The notes below the pieces were generated by a model. The model was not told the origin of the DNA. It saw only the letters and a program-made list of their open reading frames with translations, and searched no databases. From Platanthera guangdongensis (lineage: Eukaryota; Streptophyta; Magnoliopsida; Asparagales; Orchidaceae), in assembly GCA_039583875.1 (NCBI GenBank), contig CM077147.1:113270440-113334439 (forward strand): a stretch of 64,000 nt of DNA, given 5' to 3'. The stretch's first letter is position 1, and every line of letters starts with the position of its first letter. Made by a program: the position numbers and the translations under genes. This document shows, in pieces, positions 22,032 through 34,430 of this stretch.

Positions 22032-25000
22032 CCAAGGAAGCTGAAAAGGGCCAAGTGATAGAAGGCCAAGGTGAGAATCACCTTGGTCTGCCTATGGCAC
22101 AGCCTCATCAAAAAACCTAGGGTTTGACCTTAGGGCTTCACCATGACTCCATGACCCCACCACAACATCACTAACCTATCAGAGGGTCCACTAGAGCCTT
22201 AAGGGTCCAAAGTGACGAATTTAACCTAGGACCACCATAGGCCTACATTGGGCAAGGTGCCCTAACAAAGGACAGTTGGCCCCTAATGTGCCCAACCAAC
22301 CTTGCGCAGGTCTTCCTAGACCTAAAGTGAGGTCAATGGGTCACTAAGGACACATTGGGTTCAGTCCTAGAGGCCAAGTTTACCCAAGTCAACACTAGCC
22401 CAAAAGAGGTCAAAGTGCCCTTACCAAGGGACAAGTGACCTCCAAGATGTCAAGTCAACCCTATCCAACCCTACTTAGACCTTAGGGGAGATCAATGGGT
22501 CACCAGGGACTCTTTAGGGCAACCAAAAAAGGTCAAAAAGACAAAGGTTAACCCAAGCCTACCTTGGGTCAACCTAGCCCAAATAGGCTAGCCCAAGTTC
22601 AAGCCTCCTCATGTGGCTTCTTTAGGAAATGATGTGTATGGATGGGCTGCCATAGACCTCCAGATTGACCAAGTCAACTTGGTGACTAGGAGAGAGAGAG
22701 TGAGCTTCATTTCCATGGTTATGGAGGAGAGAGAAAAATGAAAGAAGGGGGAAGGAAGGGGCTCGGCCAAGGGGAGGCCAAAGGCCACCTTTAATGGCTG
22801 AATTCAACTCCCCTAGGGAAGGGGAGAAGTTTCCAGCCGCTTCCTTGGCCACCAAGGGCTTGGTTCATCCCCCTCTACCATGGCCGAATGTAGCCATTAA
22901 TGGCCTTAATGGCCATTGATGATCCAGCCTCTCCCCTCCCCATTTGAGGCTTTAAACACCTTCAGTGGGACGAGAGGAGGATTTCCCGGTCCTTACCTGA
23001 AGAAACCGAGCCTTCCCACTATGTAGTTGCAGAAACCGAGTGGAGCTTCCTTCAAAGATGGCTTTCCGGCGATCTTCTCGACTTCAGGCCACCGGCAAGA
23101 TCCTCCTCCACTCCTTCTTTCATGGGTAGTTCTTAGGAATCTTTAGGGCCAAGGTTCGGGCTCAATTGAGCCTGATCCAAAGGGGAGTTTTCCTGGTTTT
23201 TCCGCAAAAATGCAACCATCGGGATTGCCGAAATAGGGCTCTCCGGCAGCTGTGACGCCGCCTGGCGACAGCCACCACCTCAACGGAGGTGATGGTGGCG
23301 GTGGCTGGCCGGGGAGGCGGCTGGATGGCCAGCGGCAGCCGTTTGAAATTGGCCCAGGAAGAATGAATCCTGGCCGTCGGATCAAGGTAGAAGATGAACG
23401 GATCCCATCGACTTTGCGCCAAGATTCGTTCCATATTTGATTTTAAACTATAGTATATCAATTTATGATTATTTAATTATGTCACGGATTTTGTATTTAT
23501 TGGTTGTAATTTTTACAAATACTTAGATGCTAGAACAGAAAAAGTGGGCAACATAGCAAATGAAGCCCTTGATCTCTAGTTTAATTTAAAAGTAAATTCA
23601 CTCAATTTGGAGTAATGGTTAGACAACAACACCCATTTTGGTGGGCCCTATACCTAGGGCTATCCTGAGATTCAAATGGATTCCCACCCTTCATCCCTTG
23701 TTCAAATGATCTGAGATTTTGGCAGGGAGTCTACCCAAGCTATACCTAGGGCCTGACCAAAATTCAAAATTTGTGGAAATTATTTTTCTATAGTTTTTAG
23801 AAAAAGTTAATAATCCATGAATAACTTAATTAGGTGTCCTAAACACCTCAAAATTCCCCCAAATTTGGGTGGGAGGTCTTAGAGTGCATGTTAGGGCTCT
23901 GGTAAAATTTTCATCATATTTAGAGATGTCGTGGCTAGGTATTAATCCAACCCTAGGTTGATCGCTTTTAGAGTTAAATAGGTCAAGCACCCCCTTTGGG
24001 TTTTGAGTGGTCAAATCACCTCAACAGAGGTTGATATTTTGGCCACTGACATTTTATAGTATGACTCACCCTCCATTGGAATTTGGGGTGGTTAAATGTA
24101 GGGTATCCCTAGAACCCTAGGGTAGATTTCTTTATGGGGATTTTTAGGGTTTGAAGATCATAGGGTCAAATGACCTTAGATTGACTTGAAACTTTGCGGA
24201 GAGGACCATAGGATTAGTATAGTTCTCTGGTTAAAATTTTAGGGAATTTGGAAGTATTAAACCCGCTCAAAACCCTAACCCTAGCTTAGGGCACAAAACT
24301 TGTAGGGATAGAAAATGTCGCAAAACTCTTTGAAAAGTGATGAGAATTGAGTTGAGTAGTTTTTAAGGTTAGTACAAGCTCTGGAGAATTTATTATGAAT
24401 TTAGTATTATTATTTTGGATACTTCATTAACAAATTGGTAATTTGTATTATTTATTTAGAAATTTATTACTAAGAAACTATTTGCTGGAAATTGATGAAA
24501 TTTATCCAAAAGACTTTTTATGATGTTTTAAAGCTTTGTGAATTTTTATAGAATTTGTTGATGAATATGTTTAAGGGTTGCTTCATTAAGCATGTTTTCA
24601 CATGAAAATATAATTTAATTTATTTTGGAGTCTAGAAAGCCTCTAAAATTATGCTTTTTGTACAATGTTCTTTTCTGAACCATATTAAGATTTTGTAAGT
24701 TTTATATAATTTTCTGATGAATAATTTTGGTACTTCCTTCTTTACATATGATTATGGGAAATATTTTGGATAAATTATTTAGAGGTCAAATATTTTCTAA
24801 ACAATTATGGAAATTTATATCTAGTCATATATCTCTGTTAGTTTAGTGATCAAAGTTTTTGGGTGGCCATTACTTGAGTTTATCTTATAGTTCATATTCA
24901 AAATTGCCCATGGCCAAACATTTGAGAAAATTCAATAAATATCAAATTAATTAGAAAAAATATGGATCTCTGATTTTAGACTAAATTTGTTATGATAGAC

Positions 25001-25540
25001 CTCTGGTAAATTTTATAGGAGATTTGGAAGACACTCCGGAATACCTCCTTTATACATCTCATAAAGTATAGGGTGGGCTGCATAATATAACTGCGAAAAC
25101 TGAACTAGAGTGAGTATGAATTTTGAAGAGTTGAATCCTTAGTAGGTTGCTGGTTTGAGTAATAAGGAGTTCATCATTGGAAGACGGGATTAGTAGTGTG
25201 AGAGGTTGACTAGTGTTAGGTGGTGCTCGAGACCGGCGAAAGATCGTCCTTCCCGTAGGGAGGAAGTGTTTAATGCACTAGGGCTAGATTCAGTAAAATA
25301 AATTAAGGGTCTGGAAATCGGGTAGCAACAAATAATAGTAAGTGCCTTGCGAAAGGGAGCTTTGGGCGTAATCCCATCATAGTTTCTAGTGCCTTCGGGA
25401 GCCCTTCACGTGTTATACCTTGGGCAGTCCTGGGCTAACGTAAACTGTAGGAGCGATAAATCTTAAAGAGCAACTAGAATAATTAGGGGTTCACTTTCAA
25501 ACACCCCGGTGTCTCAAGAAGTTGGTTTGACTCAGTTGAT

Positions 25541-25625
25541 ATTTGTGAGGGACAGGATGGCCGGCGAGCTTTGGCTCGGTTATTGTTTGTGACGGACAGG
25601 ATGGTCTGGGGAGCTTTGGCTCGGT
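25541..25625. repeat. 44-bp tandem duplication in the shared gypsy LTR
   Basis: GACAGGATGG starts at 25551 and 25595, each followed by GAGCTTTGGCTCGGT. The two copies differ at a few bases. Confidence 0.85.
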
Positions 25626-26030
25626 GCGGATACATAAGGTTGCATGTGCATAAAGTAAAGGTGGTGGGTCTTCGGTATTGGAGTGTCTATTCACCGACGC
25701 CAATACGTTGACTCGACAAGTATGGCTAGAACTTCGCCAACAGAAGTCCGGTGCGCCAGCTAGCAAGAGTACGCAGGAGCTCCGCTTAGTGCACCAGCGT
25801 TGAGGCATACGATAGGTCTGACCGGTGGTGCTTTACTGGTTTAGAGGTGGGCGAGGCACAACCACCGCTTCCCTCTGCCACTACGGAGGTATCCTGGGAG
25901 GTTCGTCTCCAAAACAGGGGAACTAAAGGTCTGTGTGCATAGAGTCGGGTGGGTGAGTTGCACTTGCATGATCACATCATAACCCACTTGCATGTCATAG
26001 CATAATCATAGCATAAAACCCCAGTCACCT

Positions 26031-26275
26031 ATTTTATAAGTGGTATGGGACGGTTATACAATAGGCCCTGTAAAACGACCCCTTGGTCTATAAGCTTGTG
26101 GGGGCAAGTTTATAAATTAAGGTTAAATTCTTTATATATATATATTGTTGTTAATAACCGACACCCCAACGTATAAGTTGGTATGAGACTCTTTATACGA
26201 TGGGAGCCCTGTAAAAGATCCCTTGCTTATATGTTTTCGTATAAGTTAAGGTTATATTTCATACTTTACTTTACT
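26031..26275. repeat. Diverged tandem repeat of roughly 100-150 bp in the shared gypsy LTR
   Basis: Two diverged copies share TATAAGT, GGTATG, then CCCTGTAAAA and CCCTTG, ending in TAAGGTTA. They lie at about 26031-26130 and 26175-26275. An AT dinucleotide run (26132-26147) lies between them. Confidence 0.7.
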
Positions 26276-26939
26276 GCCACATGTACTATAAAAATTGCTA
26301 GTATAGGTCCGATACCATCTGCTTCTTGATTACTCTCCACCTTCAAGTCCTCCCTTTTCTTCCACTGCGCTCGGTGCCTAGGAGCCATGGGGGAAGGGGT
26401 GGGGGATGATAGGACTTAGTATTTTAGACTAATATTTTTCGAACCACATCATTTAGGGGATCGTGGAGCCCAGCATGGAGGAGCAGCCCCACAAGTCAAC
26501 ACGCTTGGAGATGGGGCAGTCTAGCACCGGAGTTCAGACGATAGGGACCGTGATCCTCGGACCTTAGTATTATTTTATTTTGCTTCCGCTTGAGTGACCA
26601 TGTAGTGAGGATTTTGTTGGGTATTACATCCACACTAACCCAGTTTGATGAAGTCACCCTGGAACTAAGATGAATTAAGTTGTATTTGATGCTTGGGTTG
26701 AGTTATATGTTTGCAGGAATTTCACTGGGAAGTGTAGACCAATGTCAGTCCACAGTGGGTCACCAAACACAGGAACTATGCAATGTAATCCCTCATTACA
26801 TGTTCCAAGGTGTTGACTCATGTGTGGTCTCTCTATTGGGATACACTTCATATTCAAGCTATTGGACCTTGGGAAAAGAATTGGAAGTTGACTACATTAG
26901 AAGAAAGAGTTTCCAACAACAAAATTCTTCTAAGTCATG

Positions 26940-27450
26940 GACTCGAGTAAATACACTCATATACTCAAGTAAGTATACTCACATACTCGAGTAGATAGAA
27001 ACATACTCGAGTAGTTCATTATACCTACTCGAGTAGATTGTGTCTCACTCGTGTACTTTGTAATTTTCCTAACTCCAGAATTTTCAAAGTCTTTTACTCG
27101 AGTAGAACTTTAACGTACTCGAGTAGATCACTTCCTCTCGAGTAGTTTAGTTCAACTACTCGAGTAGCTGCTTGCTGACGTCTTCAGAAATTATTCCAAG
27201 TATTCCACTCGAGTACTCCTTCATGTACTCGAGTAGTTTATGTAATATACTCGAGTAGTCTTTCTTGTACTTGAGTAGATCCTTCATGTACTCGAGTAAG
27301 TCACTATACATACTCGAGTAGTTCTATCTACTTACTCGAGTAGTTGATTTCCACCTACTCGAATAATCTATCTTTATATACCCGAGTATGTTCTCCTTCA
27401 TGTACTCGAGTAGTTATTCAACTACTCGAGTAGCTCTTCTCTTACTCATG
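26940..27450. repeat. Palindrome array (TACTCGAGTA) in the D 5' LTR
   Basis: Exact CTCGAG cores start at 26942, 26986, 27006, 27028, 27097, 27118, 27137, 27159, 27208, 27228, 27250, 27291, 27313, 27335, 27405 and 27425. Decayed cores at 26964, 27048, 27270, 27358 and 27382 fill the gaps. Nearly all steps are 19-24 bp. Confidence 0.95.
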
Positions 27451-27520
27451 TATATGGCTGAACTTTCCTGAAATTTTATCTAAGTCTTTTTCTGACGGGA
27501 TTTTCAAATCACGCGACATG

Positions 27521-27579
27521 ATTGGTGCACGTGTATATCATTATGACCGATTATGACCATTATTCTCTCCTATATAAAG
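27521..27579 (+). promoter_or_regulatory. LTR promoter block of D (CCAAT, G-box, TATA)
   Basis: ATTGG (27521, reverse CCAAT), CACGTG (27528-27533), two ATTATGACC repeats and TATATAAAG (27571-27579) lie in order after the array. G has the same order. In the D 3' LTR the TATA box is at 37934. Confidence 0.6.
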
Positions 27580-28301
27580 TCTTATCAGAAAATGACAAAC
27601 CCTAAGTATTCTCTAAGCTTTCATTGTCAATCTACTTTAAGAAAGTTTTTCAGCCGACTCCTCTCTGTTTTCACGAAACGGAAGCCGCCGCCGTCGCCAT
27701 ATTCTTTGGCCACCGCTTCTAATTTCAGAGGATTCATTCTGAAGAAAGTTACAGATCGAGATCGACATCACTGCTCGTCTTCTCTCTCTGATTTTGTAAA
27801 AGCAAAGAAGATCCAGATCTGGGCCGAGATTTTCTTCACCGATTTCTGAAAGTGCTGCAAAGTTCATAAGAAGAAGATTCTGGCCGTTTCATCAGATCTG
27901 ATTGGATATACTATTTGTATAACTTTTCTAAAACTTTATTAATCTTGAAGGAGAAAGTTTCTCCGAGTGTAGGAATTTTTCACTCCGAGTTTGTAGGAAG
28001 TGTTATCTTCCGAGGTGTAGATCCCGTTGTTTGGATCGAGTTTGTAGGAACTTTGTTCCGAGGGTAGGATCAGTTTATCGATCCGAGATAGTGGAGTAGC
28101 TGAGTCTAGTTGATTGTGAGATCGTTGAGGGAAAGTGGATGTACCCAAGGTCGGGGAACCACTATAAATCTTGTGTCGTCTGTGATATTGGTAGATAGTT
28201 CTGTGCTGTGCTCTAAATATTTTTTTATTCCCCAAAAGACGCACAACTCACCTATTCACCCCCCTCTAGGTGATTTAGGTTGACAACTGTTTTCTATAAA
28301 T

Positions 28302-28313
28302 TGGTATCAGAGG
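28302..28313 (+). promoter_or_regulatory. Primer-binding site of D
   Basis: TGGTATCAGAGG follows the 5' LTR after two bases (AT), and fits plant initiator Met-tRNA. The leader 28314-28382 has no gene. Confidence 0.92.
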
Positions 28314-28382
28314 GAGGTTGATCGTCAAAAGGTTAACACCTTGATCAGATCCAAATCTGTTCTCTGAAAATTCTACCATAAA

Positions 28383-30698
28383 ATGGACATGGGCAAAGAT
28401 TTCGCCAAGCTTCCACTGTGCAACAAAAATAACTTTCCCATGTGGAAAGAAAAGATAAAATTTTTCATGGAAGCTGTGGATCCAAGGATCTTCATGATCA
28501 TTGAAGAAGGTCCTTATGTTCCCATGACTACGTCCACTATCGACCATACCAAGAAAGTTCCCAAAAAGCTAATGGATCTCAACAAAGACGAGATTGCACT
28601 CGTCTCCCTCGACAAGAAAGCTAAGAACATTATAGCAAGTGCAGTCGATGACTCGATGCTGCAAAATTTGATTCACTGCCAATCGGCTAAGGAGATGTGG
28701 CATTCCTTTGACACTTTGATGGAAGGAACTGAAGAAGTAAGGGATGATCAGAGATCCCTTCTCAACCAGAAATATGAAGCATTCCGACAAGGGAACAAGG
28801 AAATAATTGCCGACACCTTTGAAAACATCTTCAAAATTGTGAATGGCCTAAGGGTGTATGGTCGTGTCTTCACCAACGGAGAACTGAAAGACAAATTCTT
28901 GAGATCCCTAACCAAGGAATGGGATAACAAGGTATGCGCCATCAGGGAGTTCGGGAAGCTAGCTGAAACGGACCCGCAAAATCTCGTTGGAAAGCATATG
29001 TCTTATGAACTCCAAATCAATACAAGAAAAGCTGAAGAAGAGAAAGGCAGGTCTGCACTCAAGGAGAAATCTGTCGCTTCGAAGGCAGACACCTCCAGAA
29101 AGACTAAGGCTGCCTCCCCCGCTCCAGCTCCAGAAGTTGATGAAGAAGAAGAAACATCAGAGCATAACACTTCAGGCTCTGAACTATCTGAAGGAGAGTT
29201 TTCCTTACTCTCAAGGTAATTCAATAAGTTTCTTAATAAAGAGAAACAATGGAAAGGTAAGGATGCCTCATACAGAAGATCGCGGCGCGATGGAGATCGC
29301 CAAAGAAAAGGCTCAAGCAGCCACGAAAGGTACAATACTAAACAGAACAAATACGTTTCAACTGACATCATTTGATATTGCTGTAATAAGCCAGGTCACG
29401 TCATTGTTGACTGCCCTCATAATAAGAAGGAGGGTGGTAGAAGAGAAGAGAAGAAATCCTCACACAACAAGAAGAGGAAAGAGAAGAGCCTCATAGCCAA
29501 AAGGAGCAACACTCTTAGCGACTCCGACTCATCTGAGTCAAGTGAAGAAGAAGAAGCTTATTTTGGGCTAATGACTCAAACAGATGATGAACAAGAGCCC
29601 CAGTTCACTGGGAAGGTAAACTCTCATACCCCTCTTTCAGATTCTGAAGTCTCTGAACATGATTGCGAGGGTAGCTCCTCTGACGATGAGTTAGAATTAA
29701 TGGCCCAGTATAAGGAGTTAATCATGGCTTACGACAAATGTCATCGAGTCGTGAAGACTCAGGCTAAAGAGATCAAATCTCTAAAAGCCGAAGAGAGCAT
29801 CTTGAGAGAGAAAGTCGCAAAGACTGACTCCCTCGAAGAAAACTTCAATAGTGCTATTGAAGAATATAACAAGGCTCTTGAGCACCTTGACCTTAAGGAG
29901 AAGATCATCAAAGAATTGGAAGCCCAACTTGCGGCTGAAAGGAAACCTTTTGAGAGTTTCTCGAAGCCCAAAACAGTTCTTCCATTCGTTGCTGAATTCT
30001 CAGCAAAGGCCAAGGGAGCTGTACTAGGCCATGAAGAAGCTCCTAGTAAATCCTCTAGGAGAAACAAGAATCAACGGAAGAATAAGGCCGCCAAAAATGC
30101 CTTAGCGAAAGAGAAGGGGAAAGCCCCTCAAGATCAAACTACATTCAAGAAATTCATCTTTCCGACAAATGAGTTTGATTTTGACTCATCCTACGGGCAC
30201 TTTGCTAGGCCTACCTATGTAGAGCCAATGTCCCGCTATTAAGGATGGACTCGACCCCGAAACTTTGGCGAAAGTGTCTTTAAGGCACCTTATGAAGAAG
30301 TTATTCTTCAGAGCTCTGGCCCTTTCAATCATGGGCATAACTTCAAGAAGGCACCAAAGACAAAGCCTGTTGTAGAGAAGCCCATTAAGGAGAAGAAGCC
30401 ATGTGATTGCCATTATCATGAGACATCTTCCTCCAAGAATGCTGCCCCTGCTAGACCACAATTCCAAAAGGTCAAGCAGGAGATCTTGAGGCAAAGGTAC
30501 AACAGATTTGACTGTTGGTGCTATGACAAGGTTGGTCACTTCGCCATAGATTGCTGGTTCAATTCCAGAAATGATGCAACCCCTCATGTCAGCAATATGA
30601 GAAAGACCGCTCATAATGCTAACACTCGTAGGGGGAGTACTCTAACCCAAGACCAAGGACCCAAACGTGTTTGGGTTCCTAAGACAAATTGATTATGA
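28383..30698 (+). pseudogene. Element D gag, interrupted
   Basis: Gag starts ATGGACATGGGC at 28383. The N-terminal UBN2/DUF4219-type region has NNFPMWKEKIKFFMEAVDPR, EMWHSFDTLMEG and FLRSLTKEWDNKV. Stops lie at 29217 (TAA), 29373 (TGA, replacing the first Cys of zinc knuckle 1) and 30240 (TAA). A charged coiled-coil-like region (AKEIKSLKAEESILREKVAK) and a second knuckle (CWCYDKVGHFAIDC, near 30512) follow in the same frame. Gag ends VWVPKTN with TGA at 30690 and a second TGA at 30696; pol continues in frame right after. Confidence 0.9.
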
Positions 30699-33600
30699 TT
30701 GCAGGGATGTCCAAAGTCCAACAAAACGCCCATATGGTACTTGGACAGTGGATGCTCTCAGCATATGACCGGGACTAGATGCCTCATTCGGAACTTTACT
30801 CCAGTCGTGAATGGACCAAAGGTCATCTTTGGAGGTTCATACTGTGGAGTCACTAGAGGCTATGGTATGATTACTAACGGCAATGTATCCTTCTCGGATG
30901 TGGCTTATGTCGAAGGATTGGAACACAATCTCATAAGCATAAGTCAGCTCTGCGATAAAGTATACATAGTTGAATTCCATGCTGATAAGTGCTTGATAAA
31001 ATACGTTGACAATATGGAAACGATTCTATCCGGCACTCGAAGAAGGAATATTTTTTGTTTAAATTTCATCTGTATAGATTCCTCTACACCAGTGTGTCTT
31101 TTAGCAAAAGATAGTGCATTTCTTGGTGACCAATGGCACAAAAGACTAGCAAATATTAATTTGAAAACTATTAATAAACTATTTTCAATGAACTTAGTAC
31201 GTGATGCCCCAAATGTCAAATACGTCAAAGACAGACCTTGTCATGCATGCGTAAAAGGCAAGCAAATAAGGGCTACCTTTAAAAGAATTATTGGCAAAGA
31301 CTCTAATAGATGTCTCCATCTATTGCACATGGACTTGTTTGGTCCACTGCAAATTAGAAGTTTGGGAGGTAAGGACTATACATTGGTAATTGTTGATGAT
31401 TACTCGCGCTTTGCGTGGGCGTTCTTTCTGAAACACAAGTCAGATACCTTCGACATCTTTACTAATTTTGTCAGGCAAGTCCATAATGAATACAACTGCT
31501 CCATAGTCAAAATTAGAAGTGACAACGGAACAGATTTCAAATCTGGGGCCATGGCAGAATTATGTGAAAGCTTAGGTATCTTTCATGAGTTTTCCTCCCC
31601 TCGTACTCCACAACAGAATGGAGTGGCTGAGAGAAGGAACAGAACACTCATAGAGGCCTACAGGACCATGTTGAGTGATGCTTCACTATCAGAGTACTTC
31701 TGGGCTGAGGCCGTCAACAGTGCATGCCACGTGCAAAATCGAGCACTCATAAACAAAGACAACAATAAGACATCTTACGAACTTCTGAAAGGCATGAAAC
31801 CAACAGTCTCATACTTTAGAATCTTTGGTTGTAAATGCTTCGTACTTAACAATGGTAAGTATCATACCACCAAGTTCAGCGAAAAGAGCTTTGAAGGTAT
31901 TTTTGTAGGCTATAGTAGCCATAGTAAGGCATATAGGATATTTAATAGAAAAACCCTGGTGGTGGAAGAATCAATACATGTTGTATTTGATGAGACGAGC
32001 CTGCTGCAAAGCAATCCGTCTAGTGTGCTCATTGAAGATGTAGGTGAAAAGCTGAAAGAAACTAGCTTGGATGATCCGTCCGAAGACAAAGGCGAGAAGT
32101 TCATTAAGATCACCACTCCAACTCCTATTGGAGAGGCTGATGATCAAAATGAATAAGTCATCCAGGATGAAGAAATCACTCCAGTGATTGAAGATAATCC
32201 AGATGCAAGAACTCTAGAGCTCAGACATCTGAAGGATCACCCTATGGACCAGATCATAGGAGGTCCCCGAGATAGTGTCAGAACTCGAAGAGGTACAACT
32301 AATGAGAATCTTCATTTGAGTTTTCTCTCACAGGTTGAACCAAAGAAATTTGAGGAAGCAAACTCAGACGCAACATGGATAATGGCAATGGAAGAAGAGC
32401 TAAATCAGGTCAAGCGCTGCAATGTGTGGAAGCTTGTTCCAAGACCTAAAGGAAAGAACATCATTAGAACAAAATGGGTCTACAGGAACAAGATGGACGA
32501 AGATGGAACTATCATAAAGAACAAGGCCAGACTCGTCGCTAAAGGCTATCGTCAAGAAGAAGGAATCGACTTCGACCAGACATATGCTCCAGTGGCGAGA
32601 CTGGAGGCAATAAGGTTGTTCCTAGCATATGTTGCTTTCAAAGGCTTCACTGTCTATCAGATGGACGTGAAGCGGCCTTCCTAAATGGTAACATAAAGTA
32701 GGAAGTGTATGTGGAACAACCTCCAGGTTTCTTTGATCCTAACTTTCCTGATTATGTCTATTTTCTGCACAAGGCCCTATATGGTCTGAAACAAGCTCCT
32801 AGAGCTTGGTATGAAACGTTGTATACCTTTCTACTTGAGAACAAGTTCACAAGGGGAAAGATAGACAAGACATTATTTCTTAGGGAAATAAAAGGCAAGA
32901 TTTTGCTTGTGCAAATCTATGTCGATGACATTATTTTTGGCTCTACAGATGACAACCTCTGCAAAACGTTCTCAAAACTTATGCAATGGAAGTTTGAAAT
33001 GAGCAGTATGGGCGAGCTGAAGTATTTCTTAGGGCTTCAGGTGAAACAATCTGAAGATGTAATTTTCATCTCACAGACCAAGTTCACCAAAGAGCTAATT
33101 AAGAAATTCGGAATGGAGAACGCAACCTCTATGAGGACTCCAATGGGCTCAACTATGTCTCTGGACAAGGATGAAAAAGGGAAACCTTTTGATGAAACGA
33201 AGTACAGAAGCATAATTGGATCCTTGCTCTACCTCACTGCCAGTAGGCCTGACATAATATTTTCAACATGCGTCTGTGCTAGATTTCAGGTGAACTCTAA
33301 GGAATCTCATTACGTTACTGCAAAGCGGATCCTGAGATACCTTAAAGGCACACCAAATCTTGGCTTATGGTACCCAAGAAGTAATGACAGCGAACTAATT
33401 GGGTTTTCAGATGAAGATTTTGCAGGTAGCAAAGACGATCGGAAAATCACCTCAGGGACTTGAAAATTCTTCGGAAGAAGGCTAATCTCATGCAGTAGCA
33501 AGAAGCATAACTGTGTCGCAATCTCAACGGTCGAGTCAGAGTATATCTCTGCAGGCAGTTGTTGCGCACAGTTGTTATCGATAAAGAATCAGTTCGAGGA

Positions 33601-33865
33601 CTACAACCTGCAGTTCAAGGATATTCCTTTGTACTGTGACTCCTCCAGCGCAATCACAATCGCCAACAATCCAGTCTCCCACAGCCAGACAAAGCACATT
33701 GAGCTAAGGTATCACTTCATCCGGGTGCATGTGGAGCATGGAGACATAGATCTGCAATATGTGCCTACAGATAGGCAAATTACAGACATTTTCACAAATC
33801 CGCTGGACGAGACCAAGTTCTCGTTCTTCAAGACTGAGCTTGGGATGCTCAACAAGGAGGACTAA
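30699..33865 (+). pseudogene. Element D pol, nearly full length but broken
   Basis: The protease motif is WYLDSGCSQHMTG. The integrase zinc region reads WHKRLANIN (second His lost) with C..C in CHACVKGKQ. The catalytic Asp (HMDLFG), Asp (RSDNGTDF) and Glu (PQQNGVAE) are kept. The reverse transcriptase has [25 protein letters not shown] and an intact YVDDIIFGST. RNase H has DSSSAITIANNPVSH and TKHIELRYHF. Breaks are a TAA at 32154, a frameshift near 32675 followed by a TAG at about 32698, and a TGA at 33461. The terminal stop is at 33863. Confidence 0.93.
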
Positions 33866-33943
33866 AGAAGATGGAATGACAAACAGGCAAGAAACTTCAG
33901 GGGTTAATCAAAATTTATATTTTCTAAATTTTTCAAAGTTTGA

Positions 33944-34197
33944 CTCGAGAAGTATAAGACATACTCGAGTAGTTATGGCCCTACTCGAGTAGTTATTCAC
34001 CTACTCGAGTAACTGCCGACTTACCTACTCGTGTACTTTTCTCTTCCTACTCGAGTACTTTCTGAAGACCTACTCGAGTACTTTCTGAAGTCCTACTCGA
34101 GTACTTTCTGAAGACCTACTCGAGTAATTTCTGAATACCTACTCGAGTAACTACTTACCTACTCGAGTAGTTTATATATCTCTCGTGTAATTTTGCC
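33944..34197. repeat. Palindrome array (TACTCGAGTA) between pol and ORF3 of D
   Basis: CTCGAG cores start at 33944, 33964, 33984, 34004, 34050, 34073, 34096, 34119, 34142 and 34162, with CTCGTG at 34028 and 34192. Steps are 20-24 bp except the last. Part of it is a 23-bp tandem repeat with ACTTTCTGAAG spacers. Confidence 0.94.
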
Positions 34198-34296
34198 AGA
34201 TTTTGAAATTTGTTCTACTCGCCACCCAAGGCTAAATGCCGCATCTTCCCTCTATTTAGTTAATTTCCTTTAAATTAATTAGATGTAATTTATGGT

Positions 34297-34305
34297 TATA
34301 TATAT
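34297..34305 (+). promoter_or_regulatory. TATA-box-like sequence upstream of ORF3 of D
   Basis: TATATATAT lies about 105 bp after the array and about 130 bp before the ORF3 start. The leader between them has one more CTCGAG near 34348, as in G. Function inferred. Confidence 0.45.
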
Positions 34306-34430
34306 GAAATTCTGAAAACTCAAACCTACATGAAATCATTTCATTCTCTCGAGTACCCTCTGTTGTTTCGCCTCCTCCGCCGCTGTTGCAGAGCCGCTTC
34401 CCTCCTCACCACTTCTAGTCAACCATAGCC

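Larger units (their letters stand above)
22037..26614 (+). repeat. Shared gypsy LTR, second segment (main body)
   Basis: This 4.6-kb stretch continues the LTR broken by B and is broken again by D. Its first 120 bp recur after G at 62853-62984. I see no gene; open frames here are short and look like chance. The part 22980-23420 is GC-richer, and 23450-25080 is AT-rich. Local repeats are listed separately. GATTT at 26610-26614 is the left target duplication of D. Confidence 0.8.
26615..28299 (+). repeat. 5' LTR of element D
   Basis: It begins TGTTGGGTATTAC. Its end, aligned with the 3' LTR, reads AA instead of the usual CA at 28298-28299, two bases before the primer-binding site. It holds the palindrome array, a CCAAT/G-box/TATA promoter block and a U5 with repeated TGTAGGA motifs (27960-28090). 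Confidence 0.93.

Noticed and set aside
22622..23461. Open frames in the shared gypsy LTR
   Set aside because: They are short, on opposite strands and overlapping, with no domain. The region belongs to an LTR.
30660..30711. A small intron at the Sirevirus gag-pol boundary
   Set aside because: TTGCAG looks like an acceptor in B and D, but no donor lies at a usable distance, and gag and pol are already in the same frame.
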